Shown here: positions 1 through 8,911 of the stretch, piece after piece | Numbering within the stretch: position 1 is the stretch's first letter | Layout of the letters: each line of letters starts with the position of its first letter | Source of the DNA: an uncultured Oscillospiraceae bacterium | GTDB lineage: Bacteria > Bacillota > Clostridia > Oscillospirales > Ruminococcaceae | Direction: 5' to 3' | Assembly (NCBI GenBank): GCA_949295465.1 | Contig: CASFKY010000054.1 | Span: 1 to 64,000 of the forward strand | Length of the DNA stretch: 64,000 bases | Notes under the pieces: generated by a model | The model's database searches: none | Seen by the model: only the letters and a program-made list of their open reading frames with translations | What the model was told of the DNA's origin: nothing | Made by a program: the position numbers and the translations under genes

Positions 1-402
1 GGCGTCCTTCCACTTATATCCCTCCAGGTTGTACACCTTGCTGGCGTTGGAAGGGCGGGTCTCCGCATGGAAGGCATAGGGGTCCGCCTTGAAGATCTGC
101 CGGTCATCCTGGGTGGTGATACAGTATTTATAGATGTCATATTCCTTCATGCCCGGGATAAACACTTCCCAGATGCCGCTGCCCTGCAAATTGACCATGG
201 GGTGGCTGCCGGGCACCCAGCTGTTGAAATCGCCCACCACGCTCACCGCGCGGGCATGGGGCGCCCATACCCGGAATACAACGCCCTTCTCGCCGTTCAG
301 GGCGGAAAGATGGGCGCCCAAAAAGCGATACGCCTCACTGTTGTTGCCCTGCTTGAAAAGATAGATGGGAAAATCGGAAGAAGCTGCTTGTCTGCTTTCC
401 AT
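1..402 (-). CDS. glgB: 1,4-alpha-glucan branching enzyme, N-terminal part (partial)
   Basis: This is the first 134 codons of a gene that runs off the left edge. GlgB forms alpha-1,6 branches in glycogen in the cytoplasm. The translation begins [16 protein letters not shown], and around residues 45-62 it carries the typical CBM48 stretch [19 protein letters not shown], followed by SW and a conserved HPM. The end of the visible part, [13 protein letters not shown], is also characteristic of branching enzymes. The ATG at 402-400 is preceded by an AGGAG ribosome site, and a promoter lies at 451-479. The GH13 catalytic domain is outside the window. A glycogen debranching or other CBM48 protein is possible, but the GDFNSW and ADPYA context favours GlgB. 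Confidence 0.9.
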   Translation of the reverse strand, partial: MESRQAASSDFPIYLFKQGNNSEAYRFLGAHLSALNGEKGVVFRVWAPHARAVSVVGDFNSWVPGSHPMVNLQGSGIWEVFIPGMKEYDIYKYCITTQDDRQIFKADPYAFHAETRPSNASKVYNLEGYKWKDA

Positions 403-450
403 CTATGGCTCCTTTCTGCAAAGCCCGAGGCTCTGCATTTACTATGTACT

Positions 451-479
451 ATTCTACTCATTTCAGGCCTGCTTTTCAA
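451..479 (-). promoter_or_regulatory. promoter for glgB
   Basis: On the minus strand TTGAAA (479-474) is followed after 17 bases by TAGAAT (456-451). It lies about 50 bases before the glgB start. This is a good sigma-A type match with no competing gene between. Confidence 0.6.
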
Positions 480-662
480 GGTTTTTATGTAATAAATATC
501 AAAAAACATCGACAATATCCCGGCCATTTTTGTCAATTTATACATTCTTTTTACACATTTTTGTTTGATAATCCAGTTTTTTATGTATCCGGCAGTTTTG
601 CAGGAACGTTCTTTTTCTTTTTGCGACAAATTGTTCGCACGGGCGGCTTTTCCGGCTGCTTC

Positions 663-691
663 TTGCATATGGAGGGGCGGATGTGTATAAT
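663..691 (+). promoter_or_regulatory. promoter for ireB
   Basis: TTGCAT (663-668), a 17-base spacer and a perfect TATAAT (686-691) lie about 46 bases before the ireB start. This is a strong vegetative-type promoter. Confidence 0.75.
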
Positions 692-737
692 AGTCTCATA
701 TGGTTTTTTGATCTTGTGCTGGAGGAGGTGCCCCGCA

Positions 738-983
738 ATGAAGGATCCCACTGCTATTTTTTCCCTCTATGATGATAAGGATGAACAGATCCGTACCATT
801 GTTCAGGAAGTGTATGACGCCCTGAAAGAAAAGGGGTACAACCCGGTGAACCAGTTGGTGGGCTACATTCTCTCTGAAGACCCCACCTACATCACCACCT
901 ACAAGAACGCCCGCAGCCTGATCCGCAAGGTGGACCGGGACGACCTCTTGCAGGCTCTGGTGCGCAGCTATGTAAAAACCTGA
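738..983 (+). CDS. ireB: IreB family regulatory phosphoprotein (DUF965)
   Basis: This 81-residue cytoplasmic protein matches the IreB/DUF965 family in length and in its core ([48 protein letters not shown]). In Enterococcus, IreB is a substrate of the Ser/Thr kinase IreK and controls cephalosporin tolerance, through phosphorylated N-terminal threonines; T5 here is a candidate. The ATG at 738 follows GGAGGAGG at 721-728; the frame is open further upstream, but nothing there looks coding. In many Firmicutes ireB sits with alaS and ruvX. Here it stands alone between its own promoter and terminator. Identity is firm; the physiological role in this organism is inferred. Confidence 0.93.
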   Translation: MKDPTAIFSLYDDKDEQIRTIVQEVYDALKEKGYNPVNQLVGYILSEDPTYITTYKNARSLIRKVDRDDLLQALVRSYVKT

Positions 984-1005
984 TACCTGCCTGACAGAGA
1001 TTCGG

Positions 1006-1042
1006 CGCATTGACCGGGAGCCCCCCGGCAATGCGTTTTTTT
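1006..1042 (+). terminator. intrinsic terminator after ireB
   Basis: A stem of CGCATTG, a bulged A and CCGGG pairs with CCCGG and CAATGCG, then seven T residues follow (1036-1042). It closes the ireB unit 22 bases after its stop codon. Confidence 0.88.
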
Positions 1043-1059
1043 GTGCCTGCGGGCGTTGG

Positions 1060-1088
1060 TTGCAAAGCGCCGGATTTATGCGTATAAT
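1060..1088 (+). promoter_or_regulatory. promoter of polysaccharide unit A
   Basis: TTGCAA (1060-1065), 17 bases, and a perfect TATAAT (1083-1088). It lies between the ireB terminator and the first glycosyltransferase start at 1188, leaving an untranslated leader of about 95 bases. It is the only good promoter seen before the eleven-gene run to 13311. Confidence 0.75.
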
Positions 1089-1187
1089 GGAAATATATGC
1101 GCATTTTGGGCCCGGGGCAAAATCTCCCCTGTTTTGTGATTTTTCTGCGGGCTTTTGGATTTTTGGCAAAGAAAGAAGGCTGCCTGT

Positions 1188-2285
1188 ATGCCCCCTGTCC
1201 GGGTTTTGCAGATCGTGCCCGCCATGAACGCGGGAGGCATGGAAACCTTTATCATGAACGTCTACCGCACCATCGACCGGCAGAAGGTGCAGTTTGATTT
1301 TCTGTACCATTATGATATGCCCTGCTTTTATGATGAGGAGATCCGGCAGCTGGGCGGTCGCATCTATAAATTCACGGTTCGACAGGACAATCGCCTGTTT
1401 CGATACCTGCGGGGGCTAAACCGTTTTTTTGAGGAACACCCGGAATACCGGGTCATCCACGGCCACTACAGCGGTTTCGGGATGTTCTACACCCCCATCG
1501 CCCGTCGGCACGGGGTGCCGGTGCGCGTCGGCCACAGCCACAACACCTCCTACGAGCACAACCTGGTGGGCCGGCTGGACAGGCTGATGAGCTGGTTTTT
1601 TGTCTATGGGCTGACCGATCGGTTTGCTTGTGGCCAGCAGGCGGGCCAGGCCCTTTTCCACGGGCGGGATTTTGTGTTCCTGCCCAACGGGGTGGACGCG
1701 GCCTCCTTTGCGCCCGACCCGGAACTGCGCCGCGAGACCCGCCGCCGGTTGGGCATTTCGGAGGAGGAAATCGTCTATGGCCATATCGGCCGCTTTAACC
1801 AGCAGAAAAACCACCCCTATCTGATTCGGATCTTTGAGGAAGTGCTGCGCCGCCAGCCCGGCGCCCGGCTCCTGCTTTTGGGGGACGGGCCGGATCGTCC
1901 TGCCATCGAGAAACTGGCCGCCCCGCTGGGGGATCGTGTGATTTTTGCGGGGGTACAGTCCAATACCCGGGCTTTTTACAACGCCATGGACGCGTTCTTG
2001 CTGCCCAGCCTGTTTGAAGGGCTGCCGGTGGTTCTGGCCGAGGCCCAGTCCGCCGGGCTGCCCTGTTTTGTGTCCGACCAGGTGGACAAGGGGGCAGATC
2101 TGGGCTGTGGGATGCAGTTTTTGCCCCTGAATGCGCCGGATGCCTGGGCCGACGCCCTTCTGGCTGCCCCGCTGGCGCGCTGCCCCGACGCGCTGGAAAA
2201 GGTACGGGCAGCCGGCTATGACATCCGGCACACCGCCGCCTGGCTACAGGCTTTCTACCTGAAAGCATACGAGGAGAACCCATGA
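1188..2285 (+). CDS. GT4 family glycosyltransferase (EpsF-like)
   Basis: This predicted 365-residue GT-B transferase adds a sugar from a nucleotide donor to the growing lipid-linked chain on the cytoplasmic face. The N-terminus VRVLQIVPAMNAGGMETF is the glycine-rich acceptor-side motif of EpsF-like enzymes. The C-terminal Rossmann half begins near residue 195 (GHIGRFNQQKNH, LLLLGDGPDR) and contains the donor-binding E-x7-E pair (about E277 and E285, FEGLPVVLAEAQ). I chose ATG 1188, preceded by AAGAAAGAAGG, over an in-frame TTG at 1155 that has no ribosome site. It is the first gene of unit A and its stop overlaps the next start as ATGA. The sugar specificity cannot be read from sequence. Confidence 0.88.
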   Translation: MPPVRVLQIVPAMNAGGMETFIMNVYRTIDRQKVQFDFLYHYDMPCFYDEEIRQLGGRIYKFTVRQDNRLFRYLRGLNRFFEEHPEYRVIHGHYSGFGMFYTPIARRHGVPVRVGHSHNTSYEHNLVGRLDRLMSWFFVYGLTDRFACGQQAGQALFHGRDFVFLPNGVDAASFAPDPELRRETRRRLGISEEEIVYGHIGRFNQQKNHPYLIRIFEEVLRRQPGARLLLLGDGPDRPAIEKLAAPLGDRVIFAGVQSNTRAFYNAMDAFLLPSLFEGLPVVLAEAQSAGLPCFVSDQVDKGADLGCGMQFLPLNAPDAWADALLAAPLARCPDALEKVRAAGYDIRHTAAWLQAFYLKAYEENP

Positions 2286-3256
2286 GACCTCTCATCAGCA
2301 TCGTGGTGCCGGTGTACAACGCCGGCCCCTATCTGGAGCCCTGCCTGCAAAGCCTGCTGGCCCAGACCTACCGACCCCTGGAGATCCTTCTGGTGGACGA
2401 CCACTCCACCGACGGCAGCAGTGAACTGTGCCGGCAATGGGCCGAAAACCACAGCCTGGTGCGGCGGATCCCCGGCACCAATCGGGGGGCCAACGGCGGG
2501 CGCTGGCTGGGAGTACAGGCGGCAGCCGGCGATTTTGTGCTGTGCAGCGACGCAGATGACCTGGCTCATCCCCAGCTGGTGGAGATGCTGTATCGGGCAG
2601 TTTGCACCACCGGCCTGCCCTGTGCCTGCTGCCGGTACGACACTTTTTCTGATACGGCCCTGCCCGACCCGGAATATGAGGGCCCCGCCGCCGAAGCCTG
2701 GCGGGATACTCGGCCTCGCCAGGCTCTGCTCCACGACAAGCGGGTGGACTGGGGCCTGTGGAACAAGCTGTACCTGCGGGATCTGCTCACCCGGGACGCC
2801 TTTGAGACCGGCGTCACCTACAACGAGGATCTGCTGACCAACTGGATTTTGCTGGGGCGGGTGTCGGGCATGGCTTTTGTGGACTTTGCGGGCTACCACT
2901 ACCGGCAGCATTCTGCCTCCATCAGCCGGCGTTCGCTCTCTCAGAAGCAGCTGGAGGATCAGATGCAGGTGGCCTGCCGCATTGAGCAGGAGGCCGCCGG
3001 CACCCCTCTGGAAGAAAGCGCCTCGGCTTTCCGCTATGAAAAGCTGCTGTACCTCTACAGCCTGATCCTTCGCCAGCCGGACCGGCAGCCCTTTGCCGAA
3101 CTTGCCCGGGCTTATCGGGCGCAGATCCGCCGGGATTACTGCTCCATGAAGCCCAATCCTTTTTTGAGCCGGCCCATGAAAGCGGCCGCCCTTGCCTCCG
3201 GCTGGCTGAGCGGCCCTTACGGCTTTTTCTGCCGTCATTTTTTGGAAAAACGCTGA
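2282..3256 (+). CDS. GT2 family glycosyltransferase
   Basis: This 324-residue GT-A transferase has the standard N-terminal domain: PVYNAG at 10-15, the nucleotide-binding VDD at 38-40 and the metal-binding DADD at 90-93. A later NEDLL motif near residue 180 is the usual general-base region. The DNGS-type turn is altered to DDHSTDG. The start overlaps the previous stop by four bases, so translation is probably coupled. The C-terminal 100 residues are a helical tail typical of EpsJ/WcaA-like enzymes. It probably adds one residue of the repeat unit on the inner face of the membrane; the donor sugar is unknown. Confidence 0.9.
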   Translation: MRPLISIVVPVYNAGPYLEPCLQSLLAQTYRPLEILLVDDHSTDGSSELCRQWAENHSLVRRIPGTNRGANGGRWLGVQAAAGDFVLCSDADDLAHPQLVEMLYRAVCTTGLPCACCRYDTFSDTALPDPEYEGPAAEAWRDTRPRQALLHDKRVDWGLWNKLYLRDLLTRDAFETGVTYNEDLLTNWILLGRVSGMAFVDFAGYHYRQHSASISRRSLSQKQLEDQMQVACRIEQEAAGTPLEESASAFRYEKLLYLYSLILRQPDRQPFAELARAYRAQIRRDYCSMKPNPFLSRPMKAAALASGWLSGPYGFFCRHFLEKR

Positions 3257-3300
3257 GCATACACTTCGGGCGGTGCGCCGCCTTTGCGTTGGGAGTATCT

Positions 3301-4563
3301 ATGAAACTGCTGATGGTTCTGGACGGGGTGGATTTTCCTCTGGCCCCCAATCCCCGGCTTGCCTGCCGCATGGCCCGGGAACTGGCCTGTATGGGGCACA
3401 CCGTCCATATTCTGTATATGGCAGGTTCCGAGAAGGACCTGCCCGATCTTCCCCCCCAGGAAAATCTGGAACTGCTGCCCCTTTTGCTGCCTGCCGAGGC
3501 CCAGATGGAGCAGATTCTGGAACATGGGGCCCGGGGCGGCACCCCGGTGGTCAGGCGGCTGGCCCGTCTGGCGGCCCATCCCCGCTGTGCCGAGGCGGCA
3601 TTCCGCCGCATTGTGCTGCACCGGCCCGCCCGCATTGAGCGTTGCCGCCGCAAGATCGAGCTGTACTGCGCTCGCAATTGCTATGACGCGGTGCTCACGG
3701 TGAACGCCCCCTATCACAGCGCCGAGGCCCTGATGAATGCCAGTGTCGGCGCCAAGCGGCTGGTGTGGGAGATGGACCCGCTGGCCGACAGCCCCACCGA
3801 CCAGGGGCCGAGAGCCGCCAATCTGGAGTTCACCCTCTGCCAGAAGGCGGACGGGCTCTTCATCACCCGGGAAATCGAGCGGCTGTGCTGCGAGCCTGGG
3901 CACCTGATGGCCAACTACCGGCGCAAGATCGCCGTGCTGGATTTTCCCTGTTTTTTGCCGCCCCAAAGCCAGCCCCTGCCCGCCCAAAAAGCGCCCGGCG
4001 AGCCTGTCCGGGTGGTGTTTGTGGGCAGCCTGTACAAGGATCTGCGCACCCCCCATTTTGCCCTGGAGCTGTTTGAGGCGCTGGACCTGCCCCACACCCA
4101 ACTGGTTCTGGTGGGGGGCGGCTGGGAAAACTATCCCCCAGAACTGTCAGACGATGCACGGCAGAAGCTGGGCGACCGGCTGCGGATCACCGGCCCGCTG
4201 GCTCCCCAGCAGGCCCGGGAAGAGTTGGAGAAGGCGGACATTCTCCTCAACCTGGGCAATGCCAGCGACACCCAGCTGCCCAGCAAGATCTTCGAGTATT
4301 TCAGCACCTGCAAGCCGGTGCTGACCCTGGCCAAATCCCCCACCGACCCCTCCCTGCCCTATCTGGAGCAGTATCCCCTCTCTCTGACCATTCAGGAGTC
4401 GGAGGGGCTGGAGCCGTCGGTGCTGGAAAAGGTGCGGGATTTCCTTGTCCAAAACTCCAACACCCGCTGCGACAAAGAGCAGGTGTCCCGGCTGTTTGAG
4501 GCCAATACCCCCCGGGCGGTGGCCCGGGCTTTCCTCGAAGGGCTGGAAAACTGCACTGTCTGA
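3301..4563 (+). CDS. GT4-like glycosyltransferase
   Basis: This 420-residue GT-B protein has a divergent N-terminal half (MKLLMVLDGVDFPLAPNPRL) and a recognisable C-terminal donor domain from about residue 236 (RVVFVGSLYKDLRTP, LVLVGGGWENY, RLRITGPL, ADILLNLGNA, QLPSKIFEYFSTCKPVL). The SKIFEYFS stretch replaces the usual E-x7-E helix and resembles Fuc4NAc/WbuB-like members. ATG 3301 was chosen, with GGGAG five bases upstream; an in-frame TTG at 3289 is less likely. The 44-base gap before it holds no promoter, so it is read with unit A. Acceptor and donor are unknown. Confidence 0.82.
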   Translation: MKLLMVLDGVDFPLAPNPRLACRMARELACMGHTVHILYMAGSEKDLPDLPPQENLELLPLLLPAEAQMEQILEHGARGGTPVVRRLARLAAHPRCAEAAFRRIVLHRPARIERCRRKIELYCARNCYDAVLTVNAPYHSAEALMNASVGAKRLVWEMDPLADSPTDQGPRAANLEFTLCQKADGLFITREIERLCCEPGHLMANYRRKIAVLDFPCFLPPQSQPLPAQKAPGEPVRVVFVGSLYKDLRTPHFALELFEALDLPHTQLVLVGGGWENYPPELSDDARQKLGDRLRITGPLAPQQAREELEKADILLNLGNASDTQLPSKIFEYFSTCKPVLTLAKSPTDPSLPYLEQYPLSLTIQESEGLEPSVLEKVRDFLVQNSNTRCDKEQVSRLFEANTPRAVARAFLEGLENCTV

Positions 4564-4599
4564 AAAGGATTTCAAAAAGTTTTGAAGGAGGTCTTCCCC

Positions 4600-5850
4600 A
4601 TGAAGGTGCTTTGGCTGGTCAGCGTGACCCTGCCCCAGGTGGGCGAGGCCCTGGGCCTAGCCGGTCAGCACGGCGGCGGCTGGATCCTGGGCCAGCTGGA
4701 GGCGCTGCGCACCCGGGCGGAGCTGTCCGTCTGCACCGTGAACCCCAAGGTGAGTGAGGCCACCTGCCTGCACCTGGACGGAGTGGAATACTGGCTTTTG
4801 CCCCACGGCACCCGGGAGGAATTTGCCCGGCTGCTCCAAAAAGTGCAGCCGGACCTTGTCCACCTCTGGGGCAGCGAATACCCGCCGGCCACGGCTCTTT
4901 TGAGCCAATGTGACCCGGACCGGGTTCTGCTCAGCATCCAGGGGCTGATGGGCCCCTGTGCCGATCACCTGCTGGACGGGGTGCCGAAAGCCTACTGCTC
5001 CTCCTGCTTTGTCCAGCGGATGATCGACCGGGTGATACCCGGCGGCCTGCTGGACGGCCAGCTGGCCTATTTCCGGCGGCAGGCCGAGGCCGAGGCCGCC
5101 ATGCTGGCTTCTCTTCGGCATGTGACCGGCCGAACCTCCTGGGACCGCCTGCAATTGCAGCGGCTGGCCCCCCAGGCCCGGTACTATCCCTGCAACGAGA
5201 CTCTCCGGCCCTCTTTTTATGAGGGAGAGTGGCAGGGCGGGCCCTCCAGCCCGGTGCTGTTTTTGAGCCAGGGCAACTATCCTCTGAAAGGGCTGCACCG
5301 GCTTTTGCAGGCTCTGCCCGCCGTGCTGGAAAAGTACCCGGACGCCCGGCTGGTCATTGCCGGCTGGCCCCCGCTGGAGAGAGGCCTCCTGCTTCGCCCG
5401 GTCATTGACTGGATGTTCCCCTATCAGCGGTACACCAAGCGCCTCATCCGACAGTTGGGGCTGGGGGCGGCTGTTTCTTACACCGGCCCGCTGAACGAAG
5501 AACAGATCCGCCAGCAATACCTGGACAGCAGCCTGTATCTTTTGTGCAGCAGCATGGAGAACAGCCCCAATTCCCTGGGAGAGGCCATGCTGCTGGGTCT
5601 GCCCTGTGTGGCCAGCCGGGTGGGCGGTGTGGAGAGCATGCTCACCGACGGCCAGGAGGGCCTTCTGTACCCGGCTGAGGACATCCAGGCCCTGAGCCAG
5701 GCCATCCTGCGGATGCTGGACGAGCCGGATTTTGCCCAAGCCTGCGGCCAACGGGCCCGGCAGCGGGCCCTGCGCACCCACGACCCGGCCGCCAACGGCC
5801 AGCGGATGCTGGAAATTTACCGGGAGATTCTCTCCCCTCAAAACACCTGA
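4600..5850 (+). CDS. GT4 family glycosyltransferase
   Basis: This 416-residue GT-B transferase has GGGWILGQLEAL near the N-terminus as the acceptor-side loop. The donor domain starts at about residue 218 (VLFLSQGNYPLKGLHRLL, ARLVIAGWPP). A conserved MENSPNSLGEAMLLGLPCV segment lies around residues 319-337, followed by RVGGVESM. The ATG at 4600 follows a good AAGGAGG (4585-4591) with eight bases of spacing. Four cysteines around SSCF and the preceding PKAYC are unusual for the family but not obviously functional. It is co-oriented and closely packed with its neighbours in unit A. Substrate unknown. Confidence 0.87.
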   Translation: MKVLWLVSVTLPQVGEALGLAGQHGGGWILGQLEALRTRAELSVCTVNPKVSEATCLHLDGVEYWLLPHGTREEFARLLQKVQPDLVHLWGSEYPPATALLSQCDPDRVLLSIQGLMGPCADHLLDGVPKAYCSSCFVQRMIDRVIPGGLLDGQLAYFRRQAEAEAAMLASLRHVTGRTSWDRLQLQRLAPQARYYPCNETLRPSFYEGEWQGGPSSPVLFLSQGNYPLKGLHRLLQALPAVLEKYPDARLVIAGWPPLERGLLLRPVIDWMFPYQRYTKRLIRQLGLGAAVSYTGPLNEEQIRQQYLDSSLYLLCSSMENSPNSLGEAMLLGLPCVASRVGGVESMLTDGQEGLLYPAEDIQALSQAILRMLDEPDFAQACGQRARQRALRTHDPAANGQRMLEIYREILSPQNT

Positions 5851-5864
5851 AAGGAAGCCTCCCC

Positions 5865-6815
5865 ATGGAGCCTCTTGTCACTGTCCTGGTCACCACCTAC
5901 AACCAGGAACGCTATATCGCCCAGGCACTGGACAGCGTGCTGGCCCAAAAAACGGATTTTGAATATGAGATCCTGGTGAGCGAGGACTGCGGCAGCGACG
6001 GCACCCGGAAAATCCTGGAGGAGTACGCCGCCCGGGACCGCCGCATCCGGCTGAACCTGCGCCCGGAGAACGTGGGCATCAGCCGCAACTGGTTCGAGGG
6101 GCTGCGGATGGCCCGGGGCCAGTTTGTCTGCACCCTGGAGGGGGACGACTGGTGGCTGAGCCCGGACAAGCTCCAGACGCAGGTGGATTTTCTGCGGGCC
6201 CACCCGGACTATGAGGCGGTGAGCCACACCCTGCTGCTCACCGACGACGCGGGCAACACCTACGGCACCGAGCCCCATGATCCGCGCATTCTGGGGCGAG
6301 ATGCCACCCTCGGGCTGTTTTTGCGGGGGATCACCTTCTCCTGCACTGCCTGTCTGTGCCGGAACATTTTCTGCCAGATGGGCCCCCGGGAGGAGGCCTA
6401 TGTGACTGCCAATCGCAGCATTGCAGACTTTGCCCTCTGCCTGCTGCTCCTGAATGCGGGGCGGGTGTATGTGCTGCCCCAGGCCCTCTCGGCCTATCGG
6501 GTGGCCGGCACCGACCCCCACCACCAGAACTACAACGGCACCCGCACCGCCGTGCAGAAATACCGGGACCACCTGTCGGTGATCCGGGCCAGCGAGGAGT
6601 ACTGGGGCGGCCGGTATTCCTTCACTCTGTGCTATCTGGCGGGCACCTTTTTCCCCTTCTGTGACCGAATCCGCCTGGGTGGCCTGCCGGAATTCATCCG
6701 GGCCATGGGGGGCATGCCCCTGCGCTGCCGGCTGCTCTTCCCCTTTTACTTTGCGGGGCGCTGCGCCGGCCTTCTGGCCCGCAAGCTGACCGGCCGCCGG
6801 GAGGATACGCCATGA
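5865..6815 (+). CDS. GT2 family glycosyltransferase (SED/EGDD type)
   Basis: This 316-residue GT-A protein begins VTVLVTTYNQERYIAQAL, with SED at 39-41 in place of VDD and the metal-binding EGDD at 92-95. The N-terminal YNQ and the DDWWLSPDKL stretch place it in the Wgl/BcsA-distant group often called 'glycosyl transferase family 2, rhamnan or capsule synthesis'. AAGGAAG precedes ATG 5865. It is more diverged from the other GT2s of the locus than they are from each other, so it probably has a different donor or acceptor. Four bases overlap the next gene. Confidence 0.87.
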   Translation: MEPLVTVLVTTYNQERYIAQALDSVLAQKTDFEYEILVSEDCGSDGTRKILEEYAARDRRIRLNLRPENVGISRNWFEGLRMARGQFVCTLEGDDWWLSPDKLQTQVDFLRAHPDYEAVSHTLLLTDDAGNTYGTEPHDPRILGRDATLGLFLRGITFSCTACLCRNIFCQMGPREEAYVTANRSIADFALCLLLLNAGRVYVLPQALSAYRVAGTDPHHQNYNGTRTAVQKYRDHLSVIRASEEYWGGRYSFTLCYLAGTFFPFCDRIRLGGLPEFIRAMGGMPLRCRLLFPFYFAGRCAGLLARKLTGRREDTP

Positions 6816-7819
6816 CCCCTTTGCTGAGCGTGATCGTGCCCGTCTACCGGGCCAAGGACACCTTGAACGCCTGTGTGGAGAGTATATTGGGCCAGGATTT
6901 TGCGGATCTGGAACTGATCCTGGTGGAGGACGGCAGCCCGGACGGCAGCGGCCGGCTCTGTGACGAGTGGGCCCAGAAAGACCGGCGGGTTCGGGTGATT
7001 CACCAGCCCAACGGCGGGGCCTCTGCGGCCCGCACTGCCGGGCTGCAGGCCGCCCGGGGGCGCTACCTCTCCTTTGTGGATGCGGACGACCAGCTTTTGC
7101 CGGGGCTGTACAGCCTGGCCCTGGCCCATCTGCTGTCGGAAGACCTGGACTGGTTCGGCTTCGGGGTGCTGCACACCAGCGGCCGCACCTGCCCCTGGCC
7201 CCTGCCCGGGCTTCACGACGGGCTGGACGAGCTGGCCCCGGAGCTGGATTCACTGCTGGTGCGGGAGGGCCAGATTGCCCTTTTGTACAACAAGGTCTAC
7301 GCCAGGCGGATGGTGGGAGACACTGTGTTTTCGCCCCGGCTGGCCATCAACGAGGATCTCCTGTTCAATCTGGAGGTACTGACCCGGGGCCGCGCCTTCC
7401 GCCTCTGCCCGGATCACTACTATCTCTACGAGGACAAGGCCGAAGGCTCCCTTTCCCGCCGGCTACGCACCGACCTTCTGGAGGCGGAAGAACTGACCCG
7501 CCCCGCCTATGAGGCCTTCCTGGCTGCCTGCGGGCTGGAAGAAGAGTCCCTCCTTGCCCTTTCCCGCGCCCGCCGGGCTGACGTGTGCAGGCTGCAATTC
7601 TTTTTGCTCACCGGCCAGAAGGGCAAGCTGCCTTTTGGGCGCCGCCGGGCCCTGCTGGGGCAGTGTCTGGCCTTTGAGGCAGGCCGCCGGGCCATCCTGG
7701 ACCAGCTGAGGCGGGACGCCCACGGTCTGCTTGCCCTGCCCTATCGGTTCTGCGCCACCTGCCGGCTGCCGGGGCTGCTGGCCCTCTACTGCGGCCTCAA
7801 AGAGCCTTTTCTCCCCTGA
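6812..7819 (+). CDS. GT2 family glycosyltransferase
   Basis: This 335-residue GT-A protein has PVYRAKDTL at 10-18, VEDGSPDGSG from 38, the acceptor-side HQPNGGASAAR and DADD at 90-93. A NEDLLFN motif occurs near residue 180. The HxPNGG block is shared with the three GT2s downstream, pointing to amplification of one ancestral gene. ATG 6812 overlaps the preceding stop (ATGA), so expression is probably coupled. Donor unknown. Confidence 0.9.
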   Translation: MTPLLSVIVPVYRAKDTLNACVESILGQDFADLELILVEDGSPDGSGRLCDEWAQKDRRVRVIHQPNGGASAARTAGLQAARGRYLSFVDADDQLLPGLYSLALAHLLSEDLDWFGFGVLHTSGRTCPWPLPGLHDGLDELAPELDSLLVREGQIALLYNKVYARRMVGDTVFSPRLAINEDLLFNLEVLTRGRAFRLCPDHYYLYEDKAEGSLSRRLRTDLLEAEELTRPAYEAFLAACGLEEESLLALSRARRADVCRLQFFLLTGQKGKLPFGRRRALLGQCLAFEAGRRAILDQLRRDAHGLLALPYRFCATCRLPGLLALYCGLKEPFLP

Positions 7820-7852
7820 ACCGCCAACCCTCTTTTGAAAAAGGAGTTTGCC

Positions 7853-8860
7853 ATGCCCCTTATCAGCGTGATCACCAGCGTATACGACGCCCGGGAACAG
7901 CTGCCCCTCTGCATCCAGAGCATCCTGAACCAGACCCTCTCCGACCTGGAACTGATCCTGGTGGAGGACGGCAGCCCCAACGGCTGCGGCGAAATCTGCG
8001 ACCAGTGGGCCCTGCGGGACCCCCGCATCCGGGTCATCCACAAGCCCAACGGGGGCCCTGCCAGCGCCAGCAACGCGGGGCTGGAGGCTGCCCGGGGCCG
8101 GTATATCGGTTTTGTGGACTCGGATGATCTTGTCGAGCCCACCTTTTATGAGACTCTCTACCAGGCTCTTCTGGAAAACGACTGTCAGATCGCGGCCTGC
8201 GGGGCCGAGGGCATCGACGAGGAGGGTCATCCCCTGCCGGACATCACGGTGCAGAGCAAGCTCACCGGCAAGCAGGACGCGCTGGACCTCTTCTACGATA
8301 TCTTCCAGACCGGCACCATGTACGGGATGCTCTCCTGGAACAAGCTCTTCGACGCTCGGCTCTTCAAGGAGCGGGGCATCCGATACGATGAGTCCATGTT
8401 TTTCGGGGATGACGCCAGCATCCTCCATCTGGTATACGAGGGGGCTCAGATCTACTGCCTGAACGACAAGCTCTACCACTACCGCACCCGCGTCGGCAGC
8501 ATCACCTCGGCGGTCTTCCCGCCCCGCAAGCTGGACGATCTCACCATGTACTGGGACTGGCTGTGCTGGTTCCGGGATCGGGGCGACAAGCCCGACCTGA
8601 CCCAGTGGGCCTACGCCTGTTACTGGCGGGTATTTTACCTGTTCTATGCCATGGCCGCGGAGAGCGGCTCTCTCCGGCTGGACCAGGTGCGCCAGGGCTT
8701 TGCTTACCACCGCACCCATCTGGCCTCGGTGCGCGGGCAGCTGCTGGCCTGCCCCCACATCTCGTCTTTCGAAAAATTCCGTCTCCGGCTCTTCCTGTTC
8801 AGCCCAAATCTCGCCTATCAGCTGGCCAGGGTCTGGGGCCGGCTGCATCCCGGCGGCTGA
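7853..8860 (+). CDS. GT2 family glycosyltransferase
   Basis: This 335-residue GT-A protein starts MPLISVITSVYDAREQL, with VED at 37-39, HKPNGG at 63-68 and DSDD at 89-92. The usual PVYN is replaced by SVYD. A SWNKLFDARLFKERGIR segment and FFGDDASI follow. The first in-frame candidate is a TTG at 7835, but ATG 7853 has AAAGGAG (7840-7845) at a good distance and matches the start of its paralogues. It shares long blocks with the next gene (8912) at both protein and DNA level. Role: one glycosyl addition in the cytoplasm, specificity unknown. Confidence 0.9.
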   Translation: MPLISVITSVYDAREQLPLCIQSILNQTLSDLELILVEDGSPNGCGEICDQWALRDPRIRVIHKPNGGPASASNAGLEAARGRYIGFVDSDDLVEPTFYETLYQALLENDCQIAACGAEGIDEEGHPLPDITVQSKLTGKQDALDLFYDIFQTGTMYGMLSWNKLFDARLFKERGIRYDESMFFGDDASILHLVYEGAQIYCLNDKLYHYRTRVGSITSAVFPPRKLDDLTMYWDWLCWFRDRGDKPDLTQWAYACYWRVFYLFYAMAAESGSLRLDQVRQGFAYHRTHLASVRGQLLACPHISSFEKFRLRLFLFSPNLAYQLARVWGRLHPGG

Positions 8861-8911
8861 ATTTTTCGGCCATTCTCCCCTCTTATCGCGTAGCAAAAAG
8901 GAGCGTTTCAT

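Larger units (their letters stand above)
403..737. other. divergent intergenic region between glgB and ireB
   Basis: This AT-rich gap of about 335 bases separates two divergent genes. It holds the glgB promoter (minus strand) and the ireB promoter (plus strand), described separately. No further open frame with a ribosome site, RNA fold or repeat is convincing here. Confidence 0.6.
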
